Shown: positions 43,707-53,685, counted from the first letter of the stretch. The stretch is 64,000 nucleotides of DNA from Sediminibacterium sp. (GCF_030695065.1 NZ_JAUYTR010000021.1:141472-205471), one strand, 5' to 3'. Numbers and translations: made by a program. Notes: generated by a model from the sequence alone, not told the origin.

Positions 43707-45173
43707 TTGTCTAACCATATTTTCAATTTCAATACATCTTACACATCTTTAGGAAATTCATTTTTTGAATTGGTTAATCCTACACATGTGAAGTTTCCCA
43801 ATTTATTGCTGTTCAATCAAGCTTTGGCAAATGAACTGGGACTTCAGGTTGATCAATCAGATGAAAGCAATCAAACTTTTACTCAAATTTTGTGTGGCAA
43901 TCAATTGGCCGAGGGGTCAGTGCCAATGGCACAGGCATATGCCGGTCATCAATTTGGTTATTTTACTATGCTCGGAGATGGTAGAGCCATTTTACTTGGG
44001 GAGCATATAGCCCCCAGTCAAAAACGATACGATATTCAGCTAAAGGGATCAGGTCCTACGCCTTTTTCAAGAAGGGGAGACGGCAGGGCAACACTAAAAG
44101 CAATGTTGAGAGAATATTTAATCAGCGAGGCAATGCATGGATTGGGTATACCAACATCAAGAAGTTTGGCCGTAGTAACCACCGGCGAAAAAGTTTTTAG
44201 AGAAGAAATTCAAGATGGTGCAGTATTAACAAGGGTTATGCAAAGTCATATTCGGGTAGGAAGCTTTGAATATGCTAATCATTATTTAACGAAGGAAGAA
44301 TTAATTGATTATACCAATTATACATTAAAAAGACATTATCTATCTCAATTAGAATCGGATAACCAAGCATTATCCTTGTTAAAAGAAGTATTGATTAAAC
44401 AGGTAAATTTAATAGTTCATTGGATGCGGGTAGGATTTATTCATGGAGTAATGAACACCGATAATATGTCAATAGCAGGAGAAACATTCGACTATGGACC
44501 ATGTGCATTTATGAATGGATATGATCCTGCTAAAGTGTTTAGTTCTATTGACACCAACGGCAGATATGCATTCGCCAATCAACCAGGTATAGCACATTGG
44601 AACTTAAGTTGCCTAGCCAATGCATTGTTACCTATTATTGATGAAGATCAAACAAAAGCAGTTGAATTAGCAAAAGAAGTATTGAATATATTTCCTAATT
44701 TATATACAGAGGAATATACTGCAATGATGGGAACAAAGATTGGTTTTACTAAAGATCAATTATCTGATGAAGTGGTTGAGTTAATCAAAGAATTACTGAA
44801 TTGGATGAAAGAAAACCAAACCGATTACACCAATACCTTTCTTCAAATTCAGTCGGTTCTTATTCCTGAAGGGATTTATGCCAGTTCATTTTTTGCAGAG
44901 TGGCGGCAAAAGCGAGAAGCATTATTGAATAAGCAGGGCAGTACCATTGCCCAAGCTCAAGCAATCATGCAATTGCAAAATCCTTTAGTCATTCCAAGAA
45001 ATCATTGGGTAGAAAAAGTGTTAGATTCAGTAGCATACACCAATGACTTAACACAGTTTAATAGCTTTTTAACTGCACTGCAATCGCCTTATTTTGCTTG
45101 TCCAAACATATCCTTATATCAAGATCCACCTGTTAATGGGGATGGTTTTTATGCAACTTATTGTGGTACATAG
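43707..45173 (+). CDS. selO: Protein adenylyltransferase SelO (YdiU) with TTG start
   Basis: A 488-residue pseudokinase-fold enzyme that transfers AMP to protein hydroxyls. Key parts are MAQAYAGHQFGYFTMLGDGR, QLKGSGPTPFSRRGDGRA, EYLISEAMHGLGIPTSRSLA, MNTDNMSIAG and DYGPCAF. The protein ends with CGT, so Cys sits where some homologues have selenocysteine. The start must be TTG at 43707: the family's N-terminal FNFNTSYTSLG begins six codons later and no earlier in-frame ATG exists. It may be co-transcribed with the Lrp-type gene. Confidence 0.94.
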   Translation: MSNHIFNFNTSYTSLGNSFFELVNPTHVKFPNLLLFNQALANELGLQVDQSDESNQTFTQILCGNQLAEGSVPMAQAYAGHQFGYFTMLGDGRAILLGEHIAPSQKRYDIQLKGSGPTPFSRRGDGRATLKAMLREYLISEAMHGLGIPTSRSLAVVTTGEKVFREEIQDGAVLTRVMQSHIRVGSFEYANHYLTKEELIDYTNYTLKRHYLSQLESDNQALSLLKEVLIKQVNLIVHWMRVGFIHGVMNTDNMSIAGETFDYGPCAFMNGYDPAKVFSSIDTNGRYAFANQPGIAHWNLSCLANALLPIIDEDQTKAVELAKEVLNIFPNLYTEEYTAMMGTKIGFTKDQLSDEVVELIKELLNWMKENQTDYTNTFLQIQSVLIPEGIYASSFFAEWRQKREALLNKQGSTIAQAQAIMQLQNPLVIPRNHWVEKVLDSVAYTNDLTQFNSFLTALQSPYFACPNISLYQDPPVNGDGFYATYCGT

Positions 45174-45186
45174 TTAATCCTAAAAA

Positions 45187-45864
45187 CTAGTATTTTAAGA
45201 TGCTTACTTTGAAATCATTTAAATCGTATCTGCTTGCCACTATCTGAAGTTGCTTATTGTCTATTTTTTCTTTTATTAAAGAAGATTGGGCACTAATTTG
45301 TTTACTTACATGAATAGTATTGGCAATTACACTATGGTCTAGTCTATCTTTATCATTAATTGAGATTGCTTTTATTTCTGATTCTTTAGTAATACTGTCA
45401 ATAATTTCTTTAATATGACCTGGTGCTTCATCATGATCAATAAACGCTTTTATAGCGCCACAATTTTCATGACCTAACACAACAATTAGTTTACATTTAA
45501 AATGTTCAACAGCATATTCAATACTCCCTAATTCTAGCCCACCAATTATATTGCCAGCTGTTCTAATAACGAATAAGTCCCCAATTCCTTGATCAAAAAT
45601 AAGTTCTGGAGCAACTCTTGAGTCTGAACAGCAAACAACTACTGCAAAAGGATGCTGAGCTTTAGACTCCTCTAACATATGTTTTTGATCTTCGTTGGGA
45701 TGGGTAGGTCTTAAACTAGCAAAGCGCTGATTTCCCTTCATTAATTTATCTAATCCGGTTTCTTTTTTTATCTCCTGATGAGTGCATGCTACAAGCATTG
45801 CTGTTATTAATACAAGCAATGTTGATTTTATAAAAAAATATTTATTGCAAGGGTGTAGGTGCAT
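45187..45864 (-). CDS. Beta-class carbonic anhydrase with lipoprotein signal
   Basis: A 225-residue enzyme interconverting CO2 and bicarbonate. Zinc ligands are Cys79 with Asp81-Arg83 in CSDSR, and His132 and Cys135 in GHENCGAI. The first 27 residues are a lipoprotein-like signal ending MLVAC, so the enzyme is probably attached in the periplasm or outer membrane instead of the cytoplasm. It is convergent with selO (13 bp apart). A partner bicarbonate transporter is not nearby. Confidence 0.92.
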   Translation of the reverse strand: MHLHPCNKYFFIKSTLLVLITAMLVACTHQEIKKETGLDKLMKGNQRFASLRPTHPNEDQKHMLEESKAQHPFAVVVCCSDSRVAPELIFDQGIGDLFVIRTAGNIIGGLELGSIEYAVEHFKCKLIVVLGHENCGAIKAFIDHDEAPGHIKEIIDSITKESEIKAISINDKDRLDHSVIANTIHVSKQISAQSSLIKEKIDNKQLQIVASRYDLNDFKVSILKY

Positions 45865-45930
45865 AAAATGGAGTTTAAACTAATGGTAATATTACAATAG
45901 TCAAACCTATTATTTTATGATTTATATCAG

Positions 45931-46431
45931 TTAAAGTTGAATGCCCATTATATAGTCGTCCATGACAAATCCTTTTTCTAACTCAAAAATATTTTCAGAT
46001 AAAATACTTAACCCTTGTCTTTTATAAAATTCAATAGCAGGGTTTTGTTTATTTACTTGAAGAATCAATTCTTTGCCCCCGTTTTGTATTGCATACCCTT
46101 TTACTGCAGACAATAGTGCTTTACCTGCTCCTGTTTTTTGCGCCGTAGGGACAATATAGAGTTTGTTTAATTTAAATACACCCGCGGATTCATTTGAAAC
46201 TGAAGCAAATCCCAACACTTCATTTTCTGAGGTCGTAGGTTGCTCTTTTTCAAATAAATAAAATTGATGTCCTTTAGCCATTTGTTGTATCAATGATTCG
46301 GTACTATACATGAGGTCTAACATGTACTTGATTTGCGCTTCGGATATAATTCCTCCATAAGTTGAAGGCCAAGTATTATATGCAATCTGCTGAATTACTG
46401 GTATATCGTCTAGTGTAGCAATTCTGATCAT
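45931..46431 (-). CDS. GNAT-family N-acetyltransferase
   Basis: A 166-residue acetyltransferase: IRIATLDDIPVIQQIAYNTW at the N-terminus, LNKLYIVPTAQKTGAGKALL (acetyl-CoA loop) and LQVNKQNPAIEFYKRQGLSI. Substrate unknown. Its start overlaps the valS stop by one base at a TAATG junction, so it is translated from the valS transcript. Overlap with valS is common gene packing and gives no clue to function. Confidence 0.9.
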   Translation of the reverse strand: MIRIATLDDIPVIQQIAYNTWPSTYGGIISEAQIKYMLDLMYSTESLIQQMAKGHQFYLFEKEQPTTSENEVLGFASVSNESAGVFKLNKLYIVPTAQKTGAGKALLSAVKGYAIQNGGKELILQVNKQNPAIEFYKRQGLSILSENIFELEKGFVMDDYIMGIQL

Positions 46432-49064
46432 TACAATGATTTCAAACTTTCTTCAATGGTGTTAATTCTTGCCTCTGCATCTGCTTGTTTTTTTCTTTCT
46501 AGTGCAATAATTTCTGGTTTTGCATTTTGAACAAATTTTTCATTGCTCAACTTTTTCATTACCGATGCAAGAAAGTTTTGTTCGTATGCGAGGTCTTTTA
46601 ACAAGCGATCTTTAATAGCGGCAGTATCTAACTGTTGTTCAGCTTCAATAAAAAATTTATCCTTTTCAATATTAACCACAATGGTATTGGCTATTGCAGT
46701 TGAAGTATAAACTACATTGCTTGCATTTACCTGTTTCATTAAAATACTTTCAATGGCTTTATAACCGTTGTTATTTTCTGCCATAATATGCAATACAACA
46801 GGGTCTTTCGGTTTTAATTGATTTTTATTTCGAGCATCCCTTAGTTTGGTAATTACGTCCTTTAATAAACTACCTGCGGCTAAAATGGTATCATCTGCCG
46901 GGTTAGGTTTTCCTTGTAATTTTACCGTTAGATCTTCTTTTTGTTCTTTTAATAAGTGGAAAATTTCTTCCGTAATAAAAGGCATGATGGGGTGCAATAA
47001 CTCCATTAATTTTTCAAAAAATTCCAAGGTTTTGGAATAAACTTTAGAATCAACTGGTTGCTCAAATCCTGGTTTTGCCCATTCCAAATACCAGCTGCAG
47101 AAATCATCCCAAATTAACGAGTAAATGGTTTTTAATGCTTCGCTCAATTTAAATTGAGTCATTAGTTCATCTACTTCAGCACTCACTTGATTCAACCTGT
47201 TTTCGAACCAGTTAATGGCAAATGCAGCTTCTTCAATATCGGTACTAGATTGGGTACCTAAACTGGCTAAACGTGATTCCCACATTTTCACCAACTTCAA
47301 TGCATTCCATAGCTTATTATTGAAATTTCTTCCTTGTTCTAAAGAAGCTTCATCAAATAATATATCGTTCCCTGCAGGTGAAGCTATCAAAATGCCAAAT
47401 CTCACTGCATCGGCTCCATATTGATCAATTAAACCAAGTAAGTCGGGAGAGTTCCCCAAACTTTTACTCATCTTTCTGCCTAGTTTGTCTCTTACAATTC
47501 CGGTAAAATAGACGTCATTAAAAGGCTTGCTGCCTTTATACTCATAGCCAGCCATAATCATTCTGGCAACCCAAAAGAAAATAATTTCAGGTGCGGTCAC
47601 CAAAGTGCTGGTAGGGTAGTAGTAGTTTACTTCTTCATTATTGGGGTTGCTTAATCCACCAAATACTTCAAAAGGCCAAAGCCAACTACTGAACCAAGTA
47701 TCTAAACAATCATTGTCTTGATGAATATCTGAAAGGGTTAATGAAGTATTGCCTGTTTTATTTTGTAATTCAACCAATGCTTCTTCCGCTGTTTTAGCCA
47801 CAGCAAAATGTCCGTCTTGTGTATACCAAGCTGGAATGCGATGTCCCCACCACAGTTGCCTGCTGATGCACCAATCTTTTACATTTTCCATCCAATGGCG
47901 GTAGAGGTTTTTAAACTTTGCTGGATGAAAATGAATTTCATCATCCATTACAGCTGTTAATGCGGGTGCTGCCAAATCTTTCATGCTCACCCACCATTGC
48001 AAGCTTAAACGGGGTTCTACTACCGCATCGGTTCTTTCACTGAATCCAACCTGATTGGTATATTCTTCAATTTTATCAATATGACCTGCTGCTTCTAAAT
48101 CGGCAACAATTTTTTTTCTAACTTCAAATCTATCAAGTCCAATATACAATTGTGCAGCATCACTCATTGTACCATCGTCGTTCATGGTATCAATTATTTC
48201 TAAATTGTATTTCTGCCCCAGCTGATAGTCGTTCATATCATGGGCAGGAGTCACTTTTAATGCACCTGTTCCAAAGTCTAGGGTAACATATTCATCTGGG
48301 ATTATTTTGATTTTTCTATTAATCAACGGAACAAAAGCGTATTGGCCATGTAGTTGTTTATATCGCTCGTCTGCAGGGTTTACACAAATAGCAGCATCTC
48401 CCAAAATAGTTTCAGGCCTTACTGTTGCAATAGTAATAGTTCCACCCTTTTCAAGTTTGTATTTAACGTGATATAGTTTGCTTTGTACTTCCTTATAAAT
48501 TACTTCCTCGTCACTCAATGCTGTCTTGGCTTTCACGTCCCAATTAATCATCCGCTTTCCTCTATAAATGTATCCCTTCTTATAAAGGTCTAAGAAAACA
48601 TTAATTACAGAATCATAGTAATCTGGATCCATTGTAAAGCTGGTTCTATCCCAATCTAGGCTACAACCCATTTTACGCAGCTGTTGCAAAATGATTCCAC
48701 CGTATTTTTCTTTCCACTCCCAAGCATAATTTAAAAACTCAGTTCTGCTTAGCGAAGATTTTGCTATTCCTTTTTCGCGCAACATTGCTACCACTTTTGC
48801 TTCGGTAGCAATTGAGGCGTGGTCGGTTCCAGGCACCCAGCAGGCATTTTTACCCTGCATACGCGCCCTTCTAACCAAAATATCTTGTATGGTATTATTT
48901 AAACAGTGCCCCATATGTAATACACCTGTAACATTGGGTGGTGGAATCACAACGGTGTATGGTTCTCTATCATCGGGTTTACTGGAGAAATAGTTTTTGC
49001 TAATCCAGTGTTCGTACCATTTTGCTTCAATTTCTGTAGGGATATAATTCTTACTAAGCTCCAT
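46431..49064 (-). CDS. valS: Valyl-tRNA synthetase
   Basis: An 877-residue class I synthetase charging tRNA(Val). The HIGH-type motif is HMGH in PPPNVTGVLHMGH, the second is KMSKSLGNSPD; the editing domain (TVRPETILGD) and a C-terminal coiled coil (QLDTAAIKDRLLKDLAYEQN) are present. The ATG at 49064 (MELSKNYIPTEIE) matches the usual Bacteroidota start; six codons upstream are also open. The length is normal for the family. Confidence 0.97.
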   Translation of the reverse strand: MELSKNYIPTEIEAKWYEHWISKNYFSSKPDDREPYTVVIPPPNVTGVLHMGHCLNNTIQDILVRRARMQGKNACWVPGTDHASIATEAKVVAMLREKGIAKSSLSRTEFLNYAWEWKEKYGGIILQQLRKMGCSLDWDRTSFTMDPDYYDSVINVFLDLYKKGYIYRGKRMINWDVKAKTALSDEEVIYKEVQSKLYHVKYKLEKGGTITIATVRPETILGDAAICVNPADERYKQLHGQYAFVPLINRKIKIIPDEYVTLDFGTGALKVTPAHDMNDYQLGQKYNLEIIDTMNDDGTMSDAAQLYIGLDRFEVRKKIVADLEAAGHIDKIEEYTNQVGFSERTDAVVEPRLSLQWWVSMKDLAAPALTAVMDDEIHFHPAKFKNLYRHWMENVKDWCISRQLWWGHRIPAWYTQDGHFAVAKTAEEALVELQNKTGNTSLTLSDIHQDNDCLDTWFSSWLWPFEVFGGLSNPNNEEVNYYYPTSTLVTAPEIIFFWVARMIMAGYEYKGSKPFNDVYFTGIVRDKLGRKMSKSLGNSPDLLGLIDQYGADAVRFGILIASPAGNDILFDEASLEQGRNFNNKLWNALKLVKMWESRLASLGTQSSTDIEEAAFAINWFENRLNQVSAEVDELMTQFKLSEALKTIYSLIWDDFCSWYLEWAKPGFEQPVDSKVYSKTLEFFEKLMELLHPIMPFITEEIFHLLKEQKEDLTVKLQGKPNPADDTILAAGSLLKDVITKLRDARNKNQLKPKDPVVLHIMAENNNGYKAIESILMKQVNASNVVYTSTAIANTIVVNIEKDKFFIEAEQQLDTAAIKDRLLKDLAYEQNFLASVMKKLSNEKFVQNAKPEIIALERKKQADAEARINTIEESLKSL

Positions 49065-49135
49065 AAAATCAATTGGCTGCAAATTTAAGGAAACTGTAGG
49101 AGCTTGTTGTAATCTTCTGTATTATACCTGGCTAT

Positions 49136-49399
49136 TTACCAAGTAGAAATAATTTCTGTTTTATCTGAAATAGAGGTTGAAAATGATGGGGGACTTATCA
49201 ATTGATCCAATTCTGATAAACAGGCTTCAGAATTGATTTGATTGGGCAAACAAAGTTGGGTTACTTTCTGGGTAGCTTTTTTGCCAATTATTTTTGCAGC
49301 CCGCTCTGGAGAATTACAAGCAAATAGACCGAATGCTAAGCCAGCCATAATTATTGGGCTTACAATTAGTTTGGGGGTTTCTTTTTTGCATTGTCTCAT
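49136..49399 (-). CDS. Small putative lipoprotein
   Basis: An 87-residue protein with a basic start, a hydrophobic stretch and lipobox LFAC near residue 28, then a short mature part with two more cysteines (LCLPN, EACLSE) that could form a disulfide. I recognise no family. It lies between valS and the divergent nuclease gene, with its own start 106 bp from the latter. An overlapping longer frame on the same strand looks non-coding. Confidence 0.6.
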   Translation of the reverse strand: MRQCKKETPKLIVSPIIMAGLAFGLFACNSPERAAKIIGKKATQKVTQLCLPNQINSEACLSELDQLISPPSFSTSISDKTEIISTW

Positions 49400-49505
49400 A
49401 ACAAGTATATAAACGGGTGGTTGGCTTATTTGTTACAACTATGAGCTCATTTTTTATCATTAGTTGTAATTTCAATAAGAATATTACAAATCTTATCTTG
49501 CGCTC

Positions 49506-50837
49506 ATGCGATTTGCGGTAGTAGATATTGAAACAACAGGGGGATTCCCCAGTCAGCATGGAATAACAGAGATTGCGATTGTATTGTATAATGGTTCCGA
49601 AGTAGAAGGTGTATATGAAACTTTGGTAAACCCCCATCAACCCATACCTCCCTTTGTTATTGGAATGACCGGCATTACCAATGCTATGGTTGAAGCAGCT
49701 CCGTCTTTTCATGAAGTAGCGCCGAAAATTTATAACTTATTGAAAAACAGGGTGTTTGTAGCGCATAACGTTAATTTTGATTTCAGCTTTGTTAAGCATC
49801 ATTTAAAAGAAGCAGGATTTGACTTGCAGACTCCTAAGCTTTGTACCATCCGATTAAGTAGAAAGGTTTTTCCAGGATTTCCTAAATACGGGTTGGGACA
49901 TTTATGCAGACAACTCAATATTGAAATTGAAAATAGGCATCGGGCTGGAGGAGATGCCAAGGCAACAGCAAAAGTTTTAGACTTGGTTTTACAGAATAAT
50001 GGGGAGCGATTGGTAAAAGAAATGTTACAGAAAGAGAACCGCGAACAATTAATGCCTCCCAATTTACCAGGACATTTTATTCAATCTTTACCCGCTGTTC
50101 CTGGCGTATATTATTTCCATAACAAACAGGGAAAAGTCATTTATGTGGGGAAGGCAAAAAATATTAAAAAAAGAGTGGTTAGCCATTTTACTGGCTTAGA
50201 CTTGAGTAAAAAAAGACAAGATTTTTTGAGGGAAATATATGAAATATCCCATTCGGAATGCCCCACTGAATTTATTGCCAGTTTATTTGAAAGTATTGAA
50301 ATAAAGCGATTATGGCCAGTTTTTAACAAAAGTCAGAAAAAGTTTGAACAGCTTTGGGCAATTTATCAATTTGAAGACAATAGGGGGTATTTAAGATTGG
50401 CTATTGATAAAAAGCATAAAAATGCACAACCGGTGCAAGCTTTTTCATTGTTAGCCGATGCGCACCGTGAACTTTGGAAATTGGTAAGAGAGTTTGAGCT
50501 GCATCCAGCATTGTGTTTTTTAGATAAAACGATACCAAACGAATGGCCCGATACAACTATTCATAATGAACAAGTAACAAAAGCCCTTGACTATATTGCT
50601 TCTGAAAAAGCATCATATATTATTAAAGAAAGCAATACGGCAATTTTAATTGAAAAAGGAAAATTTGTGGGTATGGGCCCAGTCGGTCACTTAGAAATGG
50701 CTGAACCAACTGCACCTGCTTATATTGCTGCAGTAAAAGAGGCCGTAACGCCCTATGCCGAAAATGAAGTCATCAAATCGATGCTTCGAAAGTATTTGGA
50801 AAGATATCCTCATCGTGTGGTGCGTATAGTGGAATAA
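49506..50837 (+). CDS. DnaQ-like exonuclease fused to a GIY-YIG nuclease domain
   Basis: A 443-residue two-enzyme protein. Residues 1-170 form a DEDDh exonuclease: VVDIETTGG (Asp6, Glu8), AHNVNFDFSF and the late HRAGGDA. Residues 200-280 form a UvrC/Cho-like GIY-YIG domain: VPGVYYFHNKQGKVIYVGKAKNIKKRV. The C-terminal 160 residues are not recognised. Such fusions of polymerase-III-epsilon-like and UvrC-like parts occur in several bacteria and probably act in DNA repair; the exact role is unknown. Confidence 0.92.
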   Translation: MRFAVVDIETTGGFPSQHGITEIAIVLYNGSEVEGVYETLVNPHQPIPPFVIGMTGITNAMVEAAPSFHEVAPKIYNLLKNRVFVAHNVNFDFSFVKHHLKEAGFDLQTPKLCTIRLSRKVFPGFPKYGLGHLCRQLNIEIENRHRAGGDAKATAKVLDLVLQNNGERLVKEMLQKENREQLMPPNLPGHFIQSLPAVPGVYYFHNKQGKVIYVGKAKNIKKRVVSHFTGLDLSKKRQDFLREIYEISHSECPTEFIASLFESIEIKRLWPVFNKSQKKFEQLWAIYQFEDNRGYLRLAIDKKHKNAQPVQAFSLLADAHRELWKLVREFELHPALCFLDKTIPNEWPDTTIHNEQVTKALDYIASEKASYIIKESNTAILIEKGKFVGMGPVGHLEMAEPTAPAYIAAVKEAVTPYAENEVIKSMLRKYLERYPHRVVRIVE

Positions 50838-50872
50838 TCTACTTTCGCCTCCCTAAAAATTGAAATGTAAAT

Positions 50873-53125
50873 ATGTCGTTTGCTCCAATCATTGCCGCAA
50901 AACTTGGTTTGCGCGTTACTCAAGTTGAAACTGTTTTAGATTTATTAGCCGAAAGTGCTACGATTCCTTTTATTGCCCGTTATAGAAAAGATAGTACGGG
51001 TAATTTAGATGAAGTTCAAATTCAACAAATTCAAGATGAACAAAAAACCATCTTGGCATTCACTGAGCGCAAAACGTTTATAGAAAAGACCATTACCGAC
51101 CAAGGTAAAATGACCGAAGCTTTACAAGCTAAAATAAACGCAGCTACAACTATTGTTGAGTTAGAAGATATTTATTTACCCTATAAGGTAAAGCGTAAAA
51201 CCAAAGCAGTGGTTGCAAGAGAAAATGGATTGGAGCCATTGGCATTGTTTTTATTAGCACAAGGCCAAGAAGATCCTGAGATGGAAGCAGCTAAATTTTA
51301 TAATGATAAAATTACCAATATAGAAGAGGCCTTACAAGGTGCAAGAGATATTATAGCAGAGCAAGTAAACGAGCAAGCAGAAGTTAGAGCCAAGTTGAGA
51401 AAACTATTTGAAGACACTGCTACTTTACAAAGTAAAGTACTTGCTGATAAGGAAGCAGAAGCCATAAAATACAAAGATTACTTTGATTTCTCAGAGCCGA
51501 TTCATAAGATACCCTCTCATCGTATTCTAGCTATTTTAAGAGGGTTCTTAGAAGGGTTCTTGCGTATGACTATAGCTCCAATAGAAGAGGAGGCAATTGA
51601 CGATATTGAAGCTTTCTTTATAAAAGGAATGAGCCCTGCTGGTGTTCATATTAAAAAAGCAGTTAAAGACGCTTACCGAAGATTATTACAACCCAGTTTA
51701 GAAACGGAATGTAGAACTGCATTAAAGCAAAAAGCAGACGAAGAAGCTATCAATGTTTTTGCAGAAAATCTTCGTCAATTATTGTTAAGCGCACCATTAG
51801 GATCAAAGCGGGTATTGGCTATTGACCCAGGTTATAGAACGGGTTGTAAAGTGGTTTGTTTAGACGAATCGGGTGAATTACTAACCACTGATTTGATTTA
51901 TGTTCATGAAGCTAATAAAATTTACGATAGCGAATACAAAATTAAACAACTAGTAAAACAGTTTGCTATACAGGTATTTGCTATTGGTGATGGAACAGCC
52001 GGCAGAGAAACTGAGCAGTTTATTAAAAAAATGAATCTTGGATTGCCTGTGTTTTTAGTGAATGAAGATGGGGCTTCTGTTTATTCTGCATCCGAAATTG
52101 CTAGGGAAGAATTTCCTGATTACGATATTACAGTACGAGGTTCTGTAAGTATTGGTCGAAGGTTGATGGACCCTTTAGCGGAGTTGGTAAAAATTGACCC
52201 CAAAAGTATTGGAGTAGGGCAGTATCAGCATGATGTTAATCAATTTAGACTAAAAGAAAAATTAGACCAAACGGTGGTTAGTTGTGTAAATACAGTAGGG
52301 GTTAATTTGAATACTGCTAGTAAACAATTACTAAGTTATGTAAGTGGTATTAATGAATCGGTAGCAGAAAATATTATTAAACAAAGAAAAATAGTGGGTT
52401 CATTTTCTAGCAGAGAAGAATTATTAAAAGTGCCTAGATTGGGTGCCAAAGCCTTTGAACAGTGCGCGGGATTTTTACGCATTCCAAAAGCAAAACATCC
52501 ATTGGATGCAAGTGCGGTTCACCCAGAAGCTTACCCAATTGTTGAAAAAATGGCGGCAGATTTAGAAACCAGTGTTGAAGAATTGGTAGGAAATGAATCA
52601 CTATTAAAATCAATCAATACCCAGAAATATGTGACCGATCAAATTGGGGTATTAGCATTGAATGATATTATTAAAGAATTACAAAAGCCAGGACTAGATC
52701 CAAGATCTGAATTAGAGCAATTTGAGTTTGCCAATATCTATTCTATGGAAGAAGTAACGGTGGGCTTGGTATTGCCTGGCGTAGTTACAAATTTAACTAG
52801 GTTTGGTGCGTTCATAGATATTGGTGTTAAGCAAGATGGATTGGTTCATGTGAGCGAAATTGCCAATCGATACATTTCGGATCCTAGTGAGGCATTAAAG
52901 TTGGGGCAGAAAGTACAGGTAAAAGTGTTAGAGGTAGATTTGAGCCGCAAACGAATTGCACTCTCCATCAAACAAACAGAAGCCGCTCCTGCAGCGGGTA
53001 TTGGAGGAAGAAAAGATTTTAATCAACACAAGCGCTCCAATCAACCTATAAAAAAAGAAGAAGATTTGAGTAACTTAAATGTAACAGATGCCTTACAAGC
53101 TTTGAAGAAGAAGTTTGGCAAATAG
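50873..53125 (+). CDS. tex: Tex-family RNA-binding transcription accessory protein
   Basis: A 750-residue protein: N-terminal helical part (ESATIPFIARYRKDSTGNLD), YqgF-like domain (VLAIDPGYRTGCKVVCLD), two helix-hairpin-helix segments (SGINESVAENIIKQRK, VPRLGAKAFEQCAGFLRI) and a C-terminal S1 domain (GVVTNLTRFGAFIDIGVKQD). Tex binds nucleic acid and associates with transcription. It starts 35 bp after the nuclease gene on the same strand. A Lys/Asn-rich linker follows the S1 domain. Confidence 0.96.
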   Translation: MSFAPIIAAKLGLRVTQVETVLDLLAESATIPFIARYRKDSTGNLDEVQIQQIQDEQKTILAFTERKTFIEKTITDQGKMTEALQAKINAATTIVELEDIYLPYKVKRKTKAVVARENGLEPLALFLLAQGQEDPEMEAAKFYNDKITNIEEALQGARDIIAEQVNEQAEVRAKLRKLFEDTATLQSKVLADKEAEAIKYKDYFDFSEPIHKIPSHRILAILRGFLEGFLRMTIAPIEEEAIDDIEAFFIKGMSPAGVHIKKAVKDAYRRLLQPSLETECRTALKQKADEEAINVFAENLRQLLLSAPLGSKRVLAIDPGYRTGCKVVCLDESGELLTTDLIYVHEANKIYDSEYKIKQLVKQFAIQVFAIGDGTAGRETEQFIKKMNLGLPVFLVNEDGASVYSASEIAREEFPDYDITVRGSVSIGRRLMDPLAELVKIDPKSIGVGQYQHDVNQFRLKEKLDQTVVSCVNTVGVNLNTASKQLLSYVSGINESVAENIIKQRKIVGSFSSREELLKVPRLGAKAFEQCAGFLRIPKAKHPLDASAVHPEAYPIVEKMAADLETSVEELVGNESLLKSINTQKYVTDQIGVLALNDIIKELQKPGLDPRSELEQFEFANIYSMEEVTVGLVLPGVVTNLTRFGAFIDIGVKQDGLVHVSEIANRYISDPSEALKLGQKVQVKVLEVDLSRKRIALSIKQTEAAPAAGIGGRKDFNQHKRSNQPIKKEEDLSNLNVTDALQALKKKFGK

Positions 53126-53149
53126 CTTACCTTAGAATAAATCAATTGT

Positions 53150-53683
53150 ATGAAACATTTATTTATTGTTTTTGCTTTAATTTTTGGTTGCACTTTAGTG
53201 AATGCACAAAAAGTAGTTTATCCTTTAATTCCTGTTTATGGACCAGTAACTGAAGTGCCTTTTGCTGTTGATATAATTGATAAGAAAGGAGAGTATAAAG
53301 TGCTTGTTGATATAACCAGCCCTTCTGCAAACCCTAAAGAGATCAGTGAGTTTTTTGAAAATATTGCTCGTATTGCCAACCTTCACGTTGCAGGAGGTGT
53401 TAATCCTAAGAAACTAAAAGTAGTAGCCGTTGTGCATGGTGGCGCTGTTCCTTTCATATTGAATAATGAAACGTATAAACAAAAATTTGGGGTAGATAAT
53501 CCTAACCTTCCTTTGTTTACTGCCATAAAAAATGCTGGTATACCCTTATATGTTTGTGGGCAAACCTTATTTAAACGAAAAGTTGACCCAGCAACCATTG
53601 CACCTGAATTTGAAACAGTGCTTTCTGCTATTACAACCATTTCCACTTTTGTTAACAAGGGGTATGTGTTTTTGAAATTTTAA
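53150..53683 (+). CDS. Exported DsrE-like protein
   Basis: A 177-residue protein with a signal peptide (cleavage near VNAQK), then a DsrE/DsrF-like fold: VVAVVHGGAVPFILN, IKNAGIPLYVCGQTLFKRK, and VLSAITTISTFVNKGYVFLKF. Cytoplasmic relatives move sulfur; here one cysteine (in YVCGQ) is conserved, as in the family's active position. The signal puts it outside the cytoplasm, where its role is unknown. It is 24 bp after tex and 2 bp before the helicase. Confidence 0.87.
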   Translation: MKHLFIVFALIFGCTLVNAQKVVYPLIPVYGPVTEVPFAVDIIDKKGEYKVLVDITSPSANPKEISEFFENIARIANLHVAGGVNPKKLKVVAVVHGGAVPFILNNETYKQKFGVDNPNLPLFTAIKNAGIPLYVCGQTLFKRKVDPATIAPEFETVLSAITTISTFVNKGYVFLKF

Positions 53684-53685
53684 TT

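Noticed and set aside
49314..49712. 132-codon frame overlapping the small lipoprotein and the exonuclease gene
   Set aside because: It runs antisense to conserved exonuclease motifs and overlaps the better-supported lipoprotein frame.
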